A stretch of DNA of 64,000 nucleotides from Deltaproteobacteria bacterium (GTDB lineage: Bacteria > Myxococcota_A > UBA9042 > DTJE01): positions 62,001 through 126,000 of the forward strand of contig JAKPOP010000014.1 of assembly GCA_029547805.1 (NCBI GenBank), in the 5' to 3' direction. The notes under the pieces are model-generated. The model made no database searches, was not told the origin of the DNA, and saw only the letters and a program-made list of their open reading frames with translations. The position numbers and the translations under genes were made by a program. Positions 16,400 through 25,849 of the stretch are shown here, piece after piece; the stretch's first letter is position 1; the number at the start of each line of letters is the position of its first letter.

Positions 16400-17640
16400 G
16401 ACCCGTCCCGCCAGCGGCCCTGGACGACGCCTCCCTGGCGGAATCCCTGGCCCGTCTGGCCCGGGCCGGAGAGGACCTTCGCTGGCTGACCCCAAAGGAC
16501 CGATCCTCTCTGGAGCGGTCCACCGGTCTTCTGGGCCCCCATCTGGAGGAGGCCCTCCGGCGGGCCTTCGCTCCCTACACCCCCGGGGCCTGTCGTCGCC
16601 TGGTCCGGAAGGCCCGGTCCCCGGCGACCCCGGACCATGACCGGGTGCTGCTGGCCATCCTGGCCGGCCCCATCCCGGCCCTGGCCACCGGGGTGATCTT
16701 CCCGGCCCTGGCGGCCCGGTTCGCGGTCCGCATCCGGCCCTCGGCCCGGGAGCCCCGCTTCGCCCGCCTGATCCTGTCCCTGGTCTCCCGGGTCACCCCG
16801 GAACTGGCCCCCTCGCTGGGCCTCGTCCCCTTGCGGTCCGGGGACCCCCGCCTGGACCGGGAGGTCCGGGATGCCCCGGTGGTGCTGGCCTACGGGACCG
16901 ACGAGACCCTCCGGTCCCTGGCGGCCCTGCGCCGGGATCGCCCGCTGCTGGGAGGGGGACACCGGGAGTCCCTGGTGGTCCTGGACGGCCCCTCCCTCGC
17001 GTCCCCCGCCACCCGGAGGCGCCTGGCCCGTGCGGTGGCCCGGGACGTCTGCGTCTATGACCAGGGGGGATGTCTCTCCCCGACCCTCCTGGTGCTGGGT
17101 CCCGGAGCCCAGGGAGATTGCCTGCTGGCCGACCTCCGGGAGGCCCTGTCCCGCCAGACCCTTCGCTGGCCCGTGCGGCCGCCGTCCCTGGAGGTTCGTG
17201 GGTGGCTGCGCCTGCAGGTCGAGGCCCTCAAGGACCGGACCACCGGCCCCGGAGGCTCGTGCTGGTCCCCTCCCGGCGCCCTGACCCCGACCCTGGCAGT
17301 GCTGCCGACGGGCGTTCCACCCCTGCGCCCCTCGCCGGGGCACCGGGTCCTGCAGGTGATCCGCACCGGAGACCCCGCCGACCTGCCCCGCCTCGTGCCG
17401 GACCTGGCGGACCACCTCCAGGGGATCGCCATCACCGGGGACCCGGAACGATGGTGGCGGCGCCTGCCCGAGTCCTTCCGGGCCCCCTACCGCTGCCGCC
17501 CCGGGCGTCTCCAGGCCCCTCCGGCCGGCTGGCCCGAGAATGGACGGCCCCTCCACCTGGCCCTGGCGCAGATCGGAAACCCCGTGACCGACACCCCGGC
17601 CCGAGGGGCCGCGGTCACTCCGGCACGGCGTAGAAGGTGA
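16396..17640 (+). CDS. LuxC-family acyl-CoA/acyl-enzyme reductase
   Basis: The 414-residue protein resembles LuxC, an aldehyde-dehydrogenase-fold enzyme that reduces an activated fatty acyl group to a long-chain aldehyde with NADPH. The region AFAPYTPGACRRLVRKA and ILAGPIPALATGVIFPALA (about 90-108) correspond to the LuxC N-domain; VVLAYGTDETLRSLAAL follows; the catalytic Cys is in VCVYDQGGCLSPTLLV. It is coupled to the LuxE-like gene by a 4-bp overlap. The 3' end overlaps the convergent hydrolase gene by 26 bp. Chain length and final product are unknown. Confidence 0.88.
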   Translation: MRPVPPAALDDASLAESLARLARAGEDLRWLTPKDRSSLERSTGLLGPHLEEALRRAFAPYTPGACRRLVRKARSPATPDHDRVLLAILAGPIPALATGVIFPALAARFAVRIRPSAREPRFARLILSLVSRVTPELAPSLGLVPLRSGDPRLDREVRDAPVVLAYGTDETLRSLAALRRDRPLLGGGHRESLVVLDGPSLASPATRRRLARAVARDVCVYDQGGCLSPTLLVLGPGAQGDCLLADLREALSRQTLRWPVRPPSLEVRGWLRLQVEALKDRTTGPGGSCWSPPGALTPTLAVLPTGVPPLRPSPGHRVLQVIRTGDPADLPRLVPDLADHLQGIAITGDPERWWRRLPESFRAPYRCRPGRLQAPPAGWPENGRPLHLALAQIGNPVTDTPARGAAVTPARRRR

Positions 17641-19039
17641 CCTCGTCGCCGTAGATCGCCCCGGCCTCGGCGGTCATGTACCGGGCCGACCCCTCGCTGC
17701 CCCGCAGGAAGCGGTTCAGGAACGCGATGGCATACTGATTGATGGCCTTCTGGGCCTCGACGTAGGACCAGTTGTTCACCGGGTCGCACCCGTCCTTCAG
17801 GGCGTCCCCCGCATCGGACCACAGGTCCTTGACCCCCTCCAGGTTCATCCGGCAGATGTCGGTGAAGGTGTAGTGGCCCCCGCGTCGAACCGACAGGAAC
17901 CACTTGGGCGGACGCTGCTCGTTCCAGGGATTCCACTGGGAGGTCTCGTAGTCCAGTGTCCGGTCCATCATGCCCCCCATCATCAGGGTGGGAATGCTGG
18001 TCTCGGCCATCGGAGGGGATCCCCACTCCGGCGCCAGGATGTCCACCATCGACCCCTCGGGGGCCATCGGCACCAGGGCCTTCACCCGGGGGTCTCCGGA
18101 GATCACGTAGGCCGTCAGCCCCCCGAACGAGTGCCCCGTGACGCCCACCGTCTCCGGGTCCACCCGGCCGAAGAAGGGGTCCTCGGGGTCCGCCACCTTC
18201 CGGGCCATCTCGTCCATCAGGAACAGCAGGTCGTTGGGGCGGCGAAGGGCCGACTCGACCAGCGTCGCCGGGTCCCACCCGGCCATGAGGATCTCATAGA
18301 GCGTGTTGTCCTGGTGGTCCGGGGACACCACCACGTAGCCGTGGGAGGCCAGCACCACCGTCAGGAAGACGGTCTGGTAGCGGATCCCGAAGGCCCCGTG
18401 GCTGAAGAGGACCAGGGGCCAGGGTCGATCCCCCACCCGCACCGGCGCCTCCCAGACCGCCGTGGTGGGATAGACCCCCAGGTCCACGTCCCGGTACTTC
18501 TCCCGCACGGCGTCGGTGGCGTCGGCCTTGATGTCGTAGGCGTAGCCCGGCTGGCCCCGGGCGGACTCGGCGGCGGGATACCAGACCTCGGTCTTCAGCA
18601 CCCGCGGGGACCCGTCGGGATTGGGATTGCCGGGATCGACGAAGACGTATCGCCGGACCCCTACCGGGAACGGCCCGAAGTCCTTGGGAGAGGGAGCATG
18701 ATCGGCGTCGGCCGCGCAGACCTCCCCGTGGCAGGAGGGCTCGGGAGGAGGCAGTTCCGGCCCCGGATCGCCTGGGTCCGACACGTCATCCGGTACCTCC
18801 TGGGCCAGGTCCGGGACGTCCGGCGCCTCGTCCTGTCCCGGGTCTCCCGTCAGGTCCCTCCCGTCCGGGAGGTCCGGTGGCTGCCCCGGGTCCCCCGGGA
18901 CGTCCCTCCACTCGTCCGCCCCGGGGTCGCCTGCCCCCGGGTCCCCTCCCGGGAGGTCCCCGCCAGAGGAGCAACCCCACAGCAGCAGGCCCGCGACCCA
19001 CCACCGCGATCCCCAGGCCCTCCGTCTCACGCCTCGCAT
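17615..19039 (-). CDS. Lipoprotein alpha/beta hydrolase (PAF-acetylhydrolase/dienelactone hydrolase-like)
   Basis: The 474-residue protein starts with a signal and lipobox (VAGLLLWGCSSGG, Cys about 22) and an Asp/Pro/Gly-rich linker of about 80 residues. The alpha/beta-hydrolase domain follows: oxyanion strand PLVLFSHGAFGIRYQ, VVVSPDHQDNTLYE, nucleophile elbow VGVTGHSFGGLTA (Ser), and a late acidic/His region with GHYTFTDICRM. It looks like the platelet-activating-factor acetylhydrolase-like esterase family, acting at the cell surface or periplasm. Start 19039 is backed by GGGAGGCGAGG; a longer frame to 19126 would lose the signal peptide. Confidence 0.85.
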   Translation of the reverse strand: MRGVRRRAWGSRWWVAGLLLWGCSSGGDLPGGDPGAGDPGADEWRDVPGDPGQPPDLPDGRDLTGDPGQDEAPDVPDLAQEVPDDVSDPGDPGPELPPPEPSCHGEVCAADADHAPSPKDFGPFPVGVRRYVFVDPGNPNPDGSPRVLKTEVWYPAAESARGQPGYAYDIKADATDAVREKYRDVDLGVYPTTAVWEAPVRVGDRPWPLVLFSHGAFGIRYQTVFLTVVLASHGYVVVSPDHQDNTLYEILMAGWDPATLVESALRRPNDLLFLMDEMARKVADPEDPFFGRVDPETVGVTGHSFGGLTAYVISGDPRVKALVPMAPEGSMVDILAPEWGSPPMAETSIPTLMMGGMMDRTLDYETSQWNPWNEQRPPKWFLSVRRGGHYTFTDICRMNLEGVKDLWSDAGDALKDGCDPVNNWSYVEAQKAINQYAIAFLNRFLRGSEGSARYMTAEAGAIYGDEVTFYAVPE

Positions 19040-19135
19040 CCTCGCCTCCCGATCCCTGTCCAGCCCGGCGGCAGTATAGGAGAGCCCTCCCGGATCCGCG
19101 ACCGGATCCAGACCCGTTTCCCCCACGTGCCGGGT

Positions 19136-21304
19136 TCAGGTCCCCACCAGCCCCTTCCGGCTCAAGGAGACCCGTCTCCTGGGCACGTCCACGGCGATCA
19201 CCCGCACCTGGACCCGCTGCCCGACCCGGACCACCTCGGCCGGGTCCCGGACGAACCGGTCCGCCAGTTCGGAGACGTGCACGAGGCCGTCCTGGTGAAC
19301 GCCCACGTCCACAAAGGCCCCGAAGGCCGTCACGTTGGTCACCACGCCTTCCAGCACCATTCCCGGCACGAGGTCCTCGAGTCGCCGGACGTCCTCCCGA
19401 AACCGAAGGGGCTCGAAGGTCTCCCGGGGGTCCCGTCCTGGGCGCTTCAACTCCTCCAGGATGTCCCGGAGGGTCGGTTCCCCCACCTCCGGGCCGACGT
19501 AGCGCCCAGGGTCGATCCGGTCCACCGCCCCGGCGTTGCCCGGAAGCGCGGCAAGGGGAAGCCCCAGGTCCCGGGCCATCCGTTCCACCAGGGGATACCG
19601 CTCCGGATGCACTGCCGTGGCGTCCAGGGGGTGGTCGCCTCCCCGGACCCGCAGGAAGCCTGCCGCCTGCTCGAAGGCCCGGGGACCCAGGCGGGGCACC
19701 TCGGCCAGCTGGCGCCGGTTCCGGAAGGGCCCCTGTCGTTGACGGACCTCGACGATGCTCCGGGCCAGGGCCGGGCCGATGCCCGACACGTAGGACAGCA
19801 GGCTCGCACTGGCGGTGTTCACGTCCACCCCGACCCGGTTCACGCAGGACTCCACCACCTCGTCCAGGCGACGCTTCAGCAGCCCCTCGTCGACGTCGTG
19901 CTGGTACTGGCCGACCCCCAGCGCCCTCGGGTCCACCTTCACCAGTTCCGCCAGGGGGTCCTGGAGGCGCCGGGCGATGTGGATCGCCCCCCGGACCGTC
20001 AGGTCCAGGTCCGGGAACTCCTCCCGTGCGAGGTCCGACGCACTGTAGACGCTGGCCCCGGCCTCCGAGACCGTCACCACCGGCACGTCCCGAATCTCCC
20101 CGGTCTCCAGGACCTCGCGCAGGAAGGCCTCGGTCTCCCGACCCGCGGTGCCGTTGCCCACTGCCACCGCCGCAGGTCGGTGCCGTCGGACCATCGCCAG
20201 GAAGTCCGCCCGGGCCCGGTCCTCCCCGCCCGTGTGGGGGAAGATCACCCCGTGGCCCAGCAGCCGGCCGGTCCCGTCCACCGCCGCCACCTTGCACCCG
20301 GTCCGGAGTCCCGGGTCCACGCCGATCACCGGCCGGGCCCCCAGGGGGGGTGCCAGCAGCAGTTCCCGGAGGTTCGCCGCGAAGACCTCCACCGCCTCCC
20401 GTTCCGCCCACTCGGTGACCTCCCGGTGGACCTCGTTCTCGATGGACGGCACCAGCAACCGCCGGAAGCCGTCCTCCACCGCCGCCACCAGGTCCCCATG
20501 CCAGGGCGACTGGAGCACCGCCCCGACGATCCCCAGAATCCGTTGCAGCAACCACGCCTCGTCCACCTCGATCCGCACCCGCAGGACCCCCTCTCGCTCC
20601 CCTCGACGCATGGCCAGATAGCGGTGGGAAGCAACCCGGGACAGGGGCTGCCGGGCGTCCTGAAGGGAATCGTACCGGGTCGGTTCCCGGGTCTTCGACG
20701 GGATGGCCGCGCTGCACAGGATCCCCCGGGAACGGGTCTCCTCCCGGACGACGGCCCGGACATCGGCCCGGATCGAGACCTCCTCGGCGACGATGTCCCG
20801 GGCCCCGGCCAGAGCCGCCTCGGCGTCCGGCACCTCCCGGGCCGCATCCACGAAGGATCGGGCCTCCTGACCCGGGTCTCCCCGGAGGTCCTGGGACAGG
20901 ATCCGCATCGCCAGCGGCTCGAGCCCCCGCTCCCGGGCCACGGAGGCCCGGGTCCGGCGCCGAGGCCGATAAGGCAGATAGAGGTCCTCGAGGGCCGCCC
21001 GGGTCCCGCAGGCCAGGATCCGGTCCCGCAATGCCTCGGTGAGCCGCCCCTGGCCCTCGATGGACTGGAGGACCGTCTGGCGACGTCGCTCCAGGTCCAC
21101 CAGTGCCTCGTGGCGCTGCTGGATCGCCCGGATCTGCACCTCGTCAAGCCCGCCGGTGGCCTCCTTCCGGTACCGGGCAATGAAGGGCACCGTGTTGCCG
21201 TCCGCCAGCAACCGCAGCGTCGCGGCCACCCGTCCCGACGACAGGCCCATCTCCCGGGCAAGCGTCGCCTGCACCTCTCCCGAATGGTCCTCGATCCCCG
21301 GCAT
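19136..21304 (-). CDS. tex: Tex, S1-domain transcription accessory protein
   Basis: Tex is a conserved RNA-binding protein that influences transcription and is linked to stress tolerance and toxin expression in several bacteria. The 722-residue sequence shows the whole family layout: N-terminal helical region with DGNTVPFIARYRKEATGGLD (near 35-54), the YqgF-like RNase H fold (GARPVIGVDPGLRTGCKVAA, GNGTAGRETEAFLR), helix-hairpin-helix (CVNRVGVDVNTASASLLSYV, GIGPALARSIVEVR) and a C-terminal S1 domain (VPGMVLEGVVTNVTAFGAFV, RRVSLSRK). The ATG at 21304 has GGGAGGCGAGG upstream. It is followed by the hydrolase lipoprotein gene with its own start region. Confidence 0.96.
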   Translation of the reverse strand: MPGIEDHSGEVQATLAREMGLSSGRVAATLRLLADGNTVPFIARYRKEATGGLDEVQIRAIQQRHEALVDLERRRQTVLQSIEGQGRLTEALRDRILACGTRAALEDLYLPYRPRRRTRASVARERGLEPLAMRILSQDLRGDPGQEARSFVDAAREVPDAEAALAGARDIVAEEVSIRADVRAVVREETRSRGILCSAAIPSKTREPTRYDSLQDARQPLSRVASHRYLAMRRGEREGVLRVRIEVDEAWLLQRILGIVGAVLQSPWHGDLVAAVEDGFRRLLVPSIENEVHREVTEWAEREAVEVFAANLRELLLAPPLGARPVIGVDPGLRTGCKVAAVDGTGRLLGHGVIFPHTGGEDRARADFLAMVRRHRPAAVAVGNGTAGRETEAFLREVLETGEIRDVPVVTVSEAGASVYSASDLAREEFPDLDLTVRGAIHIARRLQDPLAELVKVDPRALGVGQYQHDVDEGLLKRRLDEVVESCVNRVGVDVNTASASLLSYVSGIGPALARSIVEVRQRQGPFRNRRQLAEVPRLGPRAFEQAAGFLRVRGGDHPLDATAVHPERYPLVERMARDLGLPLAALPGNAGAVDRIDPGRYVGPEVGEPTLRDILEELKRPGRDPRETFEPLRFREDVRRLEDLVPGMVLEGVVTNVTAFGAFVDVGVHQDGLVHVSELADRFVRDPAEVVRVGQRVQVRVIAVDVPRRRVSLSRKGLVGT

Positions 21305-21400
21305 GGTCTGCCTCGCCTCCCGGCAGGCCCTGGAGGACCCGCCCGATTCCGCTTCCCGTCGAGTCCGTGGAAGAAGAGGTCGGCTCCGGACCAGCGGGCC

Positions 21401-22177
21401 TCAGGACCCCCGCTCGTCCTCGGCCTTGACCAGGACCACGGTGATGTTGTCCCGGCCCCCGTGCTGGTTGGCCCTGGCAACCAGTTCCTTGCAGCAGCGG
21501 TCCAGGTCATGCCCCATCTCCCGGACCACCGCCAGCATCTCCTGGTCCTCGACCTCCCCCGAGAGGCCGTCGCAGCACAGCAGGTAGATGTCCCCGACCC
21601 GCAGTTCCTCCAGCCGGGTCTCCACCTCGACCCGCTCCTTCATCCCCAGCGCCCGGAGGATGATGTTCTTGTGGGGAAAGTTCTTGACCTCCTCCTCGGT
21701 GACCTGGGCCATCCGCCGGTACTCCTCGATCAGGCTGTGATCGACCGTCATCGGCTCGATGCGCCCGTCCCGGATCCGGTAGCAGCGGGAGTCCCCCACG
21801 TGGGCGATGGCCACCTGGGTCCCCTCCACGTGGATCCCCACGCAGGTGGTCCCCATGCCCTTGTAGCGCAGGTCCTCTGCGGCCATCTGGTGGACCTGCC
21901 AGTTGGCCATCTTGATGCTGACCGCCAGCTCGGCCTCGGGGTCGCTGACCTTCCGGTCCGGCTTGAAGGGCCAGGTGATCTCCCGGTCTGTCCGGCTCTC
22001 GGCGAAGAACTTCGAGATCTCGTCCACGGCGCGCTGGGCGGCGACCTCCCCGCTGGCGTGTCCACCCATGCCGTCACAGACCACGAAGAGATTGTCCTCG
22101 GGCTGAATGAGATACCGATCCTCGTTGTGGTTTCGCTTCCGGCCCACGTCCGTCGCACCGGCATGGCGCAGTCTCAT
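21401..22177 (-). CDS. PP2C-type Ser/Thr protein phosphatase
   Basis: The 258-residue metal-dependent phosphatase has the bacterial PP2C (Stp1-like) motifs: TDVGRKRNHNEDRYL (motif 1), FVVCDGMGGHASGEVAA (motif 2), VGIHVEGTQVAIAHVGDSRCYRIRDG (quoted AIAHVGDSRCY), DHSLIEE, LLCCDGLSG and GGRDNITVVLV. These enzymes reverse eukaryotic-type Ser/Thr kinase signalling; no kinase is encoded in the window. An inserted segment near residues 70-100 (SRTDREITWPFKPDRKVSD) is not typical of the smallest family members. It lies head-to-head with uvrA, 139 bp apart. Confidence 0.95.
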   Translation of the reverse strand: MRLRHAGATDVGRKRNHNEDRYLIQPEDNLFVVCDGMGGHASGEVAAQRAVDEISKFFAESRTDREITWPFKPDRKVSDPEAELAVSIKMANWQVHQMAAEDLRYKGMGTTCVGIHVEGTQVAIAHVGDSRCYRIRDGRIEPMTVDHSLIEEYRRMAQVTEEEVKNFPHKNIILRALGMKERVEVETRLEELRVGDIYLLCCDGLSGEVEDQEMLAVVREMGHDLDRCCKELVARANQHGGRDNITVVLVKAEDERGS

Positions 22178-22268
22178 TCCCCAGCCCTCCGCGTCACCAG
22201 CCCGTCAAGGGTAGCACCCGGGCCCCGGGTTCGGCAAACCTCCGGCGGTTCCTGGCCCTCGCCGTCGC

Positions 22269-22297
22269 TTTCCAAGGGAAGCCATCGTACCTATCAT
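22269..22297 (+). promoter_or_regulatory. Putative uvrA promoter
   Basis: TTTCCA (22269-22274), 17-bp spacer, TATCAT (22292-22297), 20 bp before the uvrA ATG. The -35 matches the TTTCCT seen upstream of the gene at 5183. No copy of the lexA palindrome TGCAGACA-TT-TGTCTGCA is visible here, so SOS control of uvrA is not supported. Confidence 0.6.
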
Positions 22298-22316
22298 CTG
22301 CCCGCCGGAGGTGCCC

Positions 22317-25151
22317 ATGTCCCAGGATGCCATCGTCATCACCGGAGCCCGGGAGCACAACCTGGCCCACATCGACGTCGTCATCCCCAAGTTCCGCCTC
22401 GTCGTCCTCTCGGGAGTCTCGGGGTCCGGGAAGTCCTCCCTGGCCTTCGACACCCTCTTCGCCGAGGGGCAGCGGCGCTACGTCGAGTCCCTCTCGGCCT
22501 ACGCAAGGCAATTTCTGGGCCAACTGGAGAAGCCCCGGTACGACAGCATCCGGGGACTGACCCCGACCATCGCCATCGAGCAGAAATCGGCGTCGTCGAA
22601 TCCCCGTTCCACCGTGGGGACCATCACGGAGGTCCACGACTACCTCCGGGTCCTCTTCGCCCGCGTCGGGGAGCAGCGCTGCCACTCCTGCGGCCTCCCG
22701 GTGGCCCGGCAGGACCCCGCCCAGATCGTCCGGGAGGTGCTGGCGATGGGCGCCGACGGTTCGGCGCCGGTCAAGGTGGTGCTGATGGCCCCCCTGGCCC
22801 GGGGCCGGAAGGGCGAGTTCCGGGACCTGCTGGCCTCCCTCCGGGCCGACGGGTACGTCCGGGTCCGGATCGACGGGGTCGTGGCGGACCTCTCGGACGT
22901 CACCGGACTGGACAAGAACCGGAAGCACGACCTCGACGTGGTGGTGGACCGCCTGGTGATCAAGGAGGGAATCGCCGCCCGGCTCACCGACAGCATCGAG
23001 ACCTGCCTCCGGGTCGGCAAGGGGCGGGTCGTCGTGCTGCCAGAGAACGGCCCCGAGGTCGTCTTCTCGGAGCACCTGGCCTGCGAGGCCTGCGGGCTCT
23101 CCTTCCCCGAACTCTCGCCGCAACTCTTCTCCTTCAACAACCCCGCCGGCGCCTGTCCCGCCTGCAACGGCCTCGGCTCCTCGCTGACCATCGACCCGGC
23201 CAAGGTGGTCCCCGACCCGAGCCTGAGCCTCCGCCAGGGGGCCGTGGCTCCCTGGTCCCGGGCCCTGGAGGACGAGGGGGGCTGGACCGGGGAGGTCCTC
23301 CAGAGCCTGGCCCGACGCCACGGCATCGACCTGGACTGTCCCTTCCGGGACCTCCCGAAACGGCACCAGGACCTGATCTTCCACGGCGATGACCGGCGGG
23401 TGGACATCGCCTGGAACTCCCGGTCCTTCAAGGGTTCCATCGCGATCCGCTTCGAGGGCGTCGCGAACCAGCTGCTGCGCCGGCTCCGGGAGACCCGGTC
23501 CGAGGAGATGCGTGCCTTCTACCAGAGGTTCCTGACGGATCGCCCCTGCGAGGCCTGCGGGGGTCGACGCCTGCGACCCGAGGCCCTGGCGGTCCGGGTG
23601 GGGCCCTTCGGGATCGCCGACCTGGGGGAGATGCCCATCTCCCGACTGCGGCAGCAACTGCTGGCGCTGGACCTCCCGGGCCATCGGGCGCAGATCGCCG
23701 CGGACCTCCTCAAGGAGATCCTCTCCCGGCTGACCCTGCTGGAGGACCTGGGCCTGGGCTATCTCTCGCTGGCCCGGGGAGGCGCGTCCCTGTCAGGCGG
23801 AGAGGCCCAGCGCATCCGTCTGGCCTCCCAGATGGGCAGCGAACTGACCGGCGTCACCTACATCCTGGATGAGCCGTCGATCGGGCTCCATCCCCGGGAC
23901 AACGGCCGGCTCCTGGACACCCTCCGGCGCCTTCGAGACCTGGGCAACACCGTGGTCGTCGTGGAACATGACCGGGACGCGATCCTGGCCGCGGACCACG
24001 TCATCGAGTTCGGACCCGGGGCCGGGCGGCAGGGGGGCCGGATCACCTTTGAGGGCCCGCCGGACCGGATGCTCGAGGACCCTGACTCCCTGACGGGGGC
24101 CTACCTGTCGGGACGGCGGCGCATCGAGGTCCCGACCCGGCGCCGAAAGGGGAAGTCCTTCCTGGTCCTCCGGGGGGCCACCGGCCACAACCTCAAGGGC
24201 ATCGACCTCCGGGTCCCCATCGGGGCCTTCACGGTGGTCACGGGCGTCTCGGGGGCCGGCAAGTCCTCCCTGGTCACCGAGACCCTCTGCCCGGCGGTCC
24301 AGAAGGCCCTGATGGGCGCACGGACCGTCTCCCTGCCCTACCGGGACCTCCAGGGACTGGACCACCTGGACAAGATCGTCGTGATCGACCAGGAGCCCAT
24401 CGGCCGGACCCCCCGGAGCAACCCGGCGACCTACACAAAGGCCTTCGATCACATCCGATCCCTCTTTGCCCAGACCCGGGAGGCCCGGACCTACGGCTAC
24501 GCCCCGGGACGCTTCTCCTTCAACGTCCGGGGAGGCCGCTGCGAGCGGTGCCAGGGGGCCGGCGTGCTCCGGGTCGAGATGCACTTCCTGCCCGACGTCT
24601 TCGTCACCTGCGAGGAGTGCCACGGCCGCCGGTTCAACGAGGCGACGCTCCGGGTCCGCTACCGGGACCTGGACATCGCCCAGGTCCTGGACCTGACCAT
24701 CGACGAGGCGGCAACGGTCTTCGTCCACCAGAAGCCCCTGCGGCGCATCCTGCAGACCCTCCAGGACGTGGGACTGGGGTACCTGCACCTGGGACAGCCC
24801 TCCCCGACCCTCTCGGGGGGCGAGGCCCAGCGCATCAAGTTGTCCCGGGAACTGGCACGAGTGGCCACCGGACGCACGCTCTACGTGATGGACGAGCCCT
24901 CCACCGGGCTCCACTTCGAGGACGTGCGGCGCCTGCTGGAGGTGGTGCACCGGCTGGTGGACGCCGGCAACACGGTGCTGATGATCGAGCACAACCTGGA
25001 GATCCTCAAGACCGCGGACCACATCGTGGACCTGGGCCCCGAGGGCGGGGACCAGGGGGGCCACGTCGTGGCGACCGGGACGCCGGAGGAACTGGCTCGC
25101 CGGGAGGACTCCCACACCGGCGTGACCCTGCGGCAGGTCCTTCCGGGATGA
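22317..25151 (+). CDS. uvrA: UvrA, excinuclease ABC subunit A
   Basis: UvrA finds bulky DNA damage and loads UvrB in nucleotide excision repair. The 944-residue protein has both ABC modules: Walker A GVSGSGKSSLAFDTL (about 33-47) and GVSGAGKSSLVTETL, signatures LSGGEAQRIRLASQMGS and LSGGEAQRIKLSRELA, and Walker B ILDEPSIGLHPRD and VMDEPSTGLHFED. Zinc-finger cysteines are in CEACGLSF/CPACNGLG and CERCQGAG/CEECHGRRF. I use ATG 22317, which has GGAGG 5 bp upstream; the GTG at 22311 abuts that site. Confidence 0.98.
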   Translation: MSQDAIVITGAREHNLAHIDVVIPKFRLVVLSGVSGSGKSSLAFDTLFAEGQRRYVESLSAYARQFLGQLEKPRYDSIRGLTPTIAIEQKSASSNPRSTVGTITEVHDYLRVLFARVGEQRCHSCGLPVARQDPAQIVREVLAMGADGSAPVKVVLMAPLARGRKGEFRDLLASLRADGYVRVRIDGVVADLSDVTGLDKNRKHDLDVVVDRLVIKEGIAARLTDSIETCLRVGKGRVVVLPENGPEVVFSEHLACEACGLSFPELSPQLFSFNNPAGACPACNGLGSSLTIDPAKVVPDPSLSLRQGAVAPWSRALEDEGGWTGEVLQSLARRHGIDLDCPFRDLPKRHQDLIFHGDDRRVDIAWNSRSFKGSIAIRFEGVANQLLRRLRETRSEEMRAFYQRFLTDRPCEACGGRRLRPEALAVRVGPFGIADLGEMPISRLRQQLLALDLPGHRAQIAADLLKEILSRLTLLEDLGLGYLSLARGGASLSGGEAQRIRLASQMGSELTGVTYILDEPSIGLHPRDNGRLLDTLRRLRDLGNTVVVVEHDRDAILAADHVIEFGPGAGRQGGRITFEGPPDRMLEDPDSLTGAYLSGRRRIEVPTRRRKGKSFLVLRGATGHNLKGIDLRVPIGAFTVVTGVSGAGKSSLVTETLCPAVQKALMGARTVSLPYRDLQGLDHLDKIVVIDQEPIGRTPRSNPATYTKAFDHIRSLFAQTREARTYGYAPGRFSFNVRGGRCERCQGAGVLRVEMHFLPDVFVTCEECHGRRFNEATLRVRYRDLDIAQVLDLTIDEAATVFVHQKPLRRILQTLQDVGLGYLHLGQPSPTLSGGEAQRIKLSRELARVATGRTLYVMDEPSTGLHFEDVRRLLEVVHRLVDAGNTVLMIEHNLEILKTADHIVDLGPEGGDQGGHVVATGTPEELARREDSHTGVTLRQVLPG

Positions 25152-25276
25152 CCCCGAGACCGCGTTCCGCCGCGGGCCGTTCCGCGCCTGTCCCCGAATC
25201 GGCTGGAATCCGGGGCCATTGACATCCCCCGGTGCTACGGAAATGCTAGGCCCGTCGCCGATCAGGAGGGCCCCCG

Positions 25277-25705
25277 ATGAAGCGACTGATCCTGCTGGTC
25301 CTGGTCCCGTGGATCGCCTGCGGAGGCGCCGAGCGGACCGGGGACGAGACCCGGTCCGGGGCCGCGGAGATCCCCCTGGGGTGGACCGTGGACGACAAGG
25401 TCTCCTCGAAGGACGACCCGGTGGACAACAAGCGGTTCTCCCTGCCCCAGGCCGTGCCCGTGGTGATCACGATCCACTGGGACGACTCCTCGATCCGGGC
25501 CCGCTGGCGCCTCCGGGATCGCTTCGGCGCGGTGGTCGGCGAGGTCTCCCACACCCCGGGAGCCGCCATGGACACCCTCCCGGAGACCCGGCTGCAGCCG
25601 GGCGACTGGTTCGTCGAGATCGAGGCCCTGAAGGGGTCGTCGGTCTACACGCTGGAGGTCCGCCCCGGCGGACCGTCGGGCTTCGGGGTCCCGCGGCCCG
25701 AGTGA
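25277..25705 (+). CDS. Small lipoprotein of unknown function
   Basis: The 142-residue protein has a signal peptide and lipobox (LVLVPWIACGG, Cys15) followed by a beta-rich domain: VVITIHWDDSSIRARWRLRD, then LPETRLQPGDWFVEIEAL and SVYTLEVRPGG. The pattern resembles a small PPC-like or beta-sandwich domain, but I do not recognise a family. ATG 25277 follows CAGGAGGGCCC. A TTGACA (25219-25224) lies upstream but I could not find a well-spaced -10. It sits between uvrA and the injection-system operon and may be unrelated to either. Confidence 0.75.
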   Translation: MKRLILLVLVPWIACGGAERTGDETRSGAAEIPLGWTVDDKVSSKDDPVDNKRFSLPQAVPVVITIHWDDSSIRARWRLRDRFGAVVGEVSHTPGAAMDTLPETRLQPGDWFVEIEALKGSSVYTLEVRPGGPSGFGVPRPE

Positions 25706-25714
25706 CCCGCTTCC

Positions 25715-25767
25715 CCGGAGGCCCGGCCCCCGGGGCCTCCGGTCCCCTGGGGTTTCATGACCCCAGG
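25715..25767 (+). terminator. Tandem hairpins before the injection-system operon
   Basis: Two perfect inverted repeats follow the lipoprotein gene: CCGGAGGCCC/GGGCCTCCGG (25715-25724 with 25733-25742) and CCTGGGGT/ACCCCAGG (25746-25753 with 25760-25767). The T-run after the second is short (CCTTTCC), so this may be a weak or factor-assisted terminator that insulates the CIS promoter 80 bp downstream. Confidence 0.55.
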
Positions 25768-25849
25768 CCTTTCCGCAAGTTCGCGTCCCGGCCAGGGGTC
25801 TCCAGACCCGTTTCCGCTGCAACTTTGAGGGGTTCCCAGGGACCGGGAT

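Noticed and set aside
14016-17640. Bioluminescence (lux) operon
   Set aside because: LuxC- and LuxE-like proteins are present but no luxA, luxB or luxD, and the third gene is an aminotransferase.
22269-22317. SOS box in front of uvrA
   Set aside because: No sequence resembling the lexA palindrome is visible in the uvrA promoter region.
17873-23392. 1,839-codon plus-strand open frame
   Set aside because: It runs antisense over the hydrolase, tex and PP2C genes and into uvrA; high GC keeps antisense frames open.
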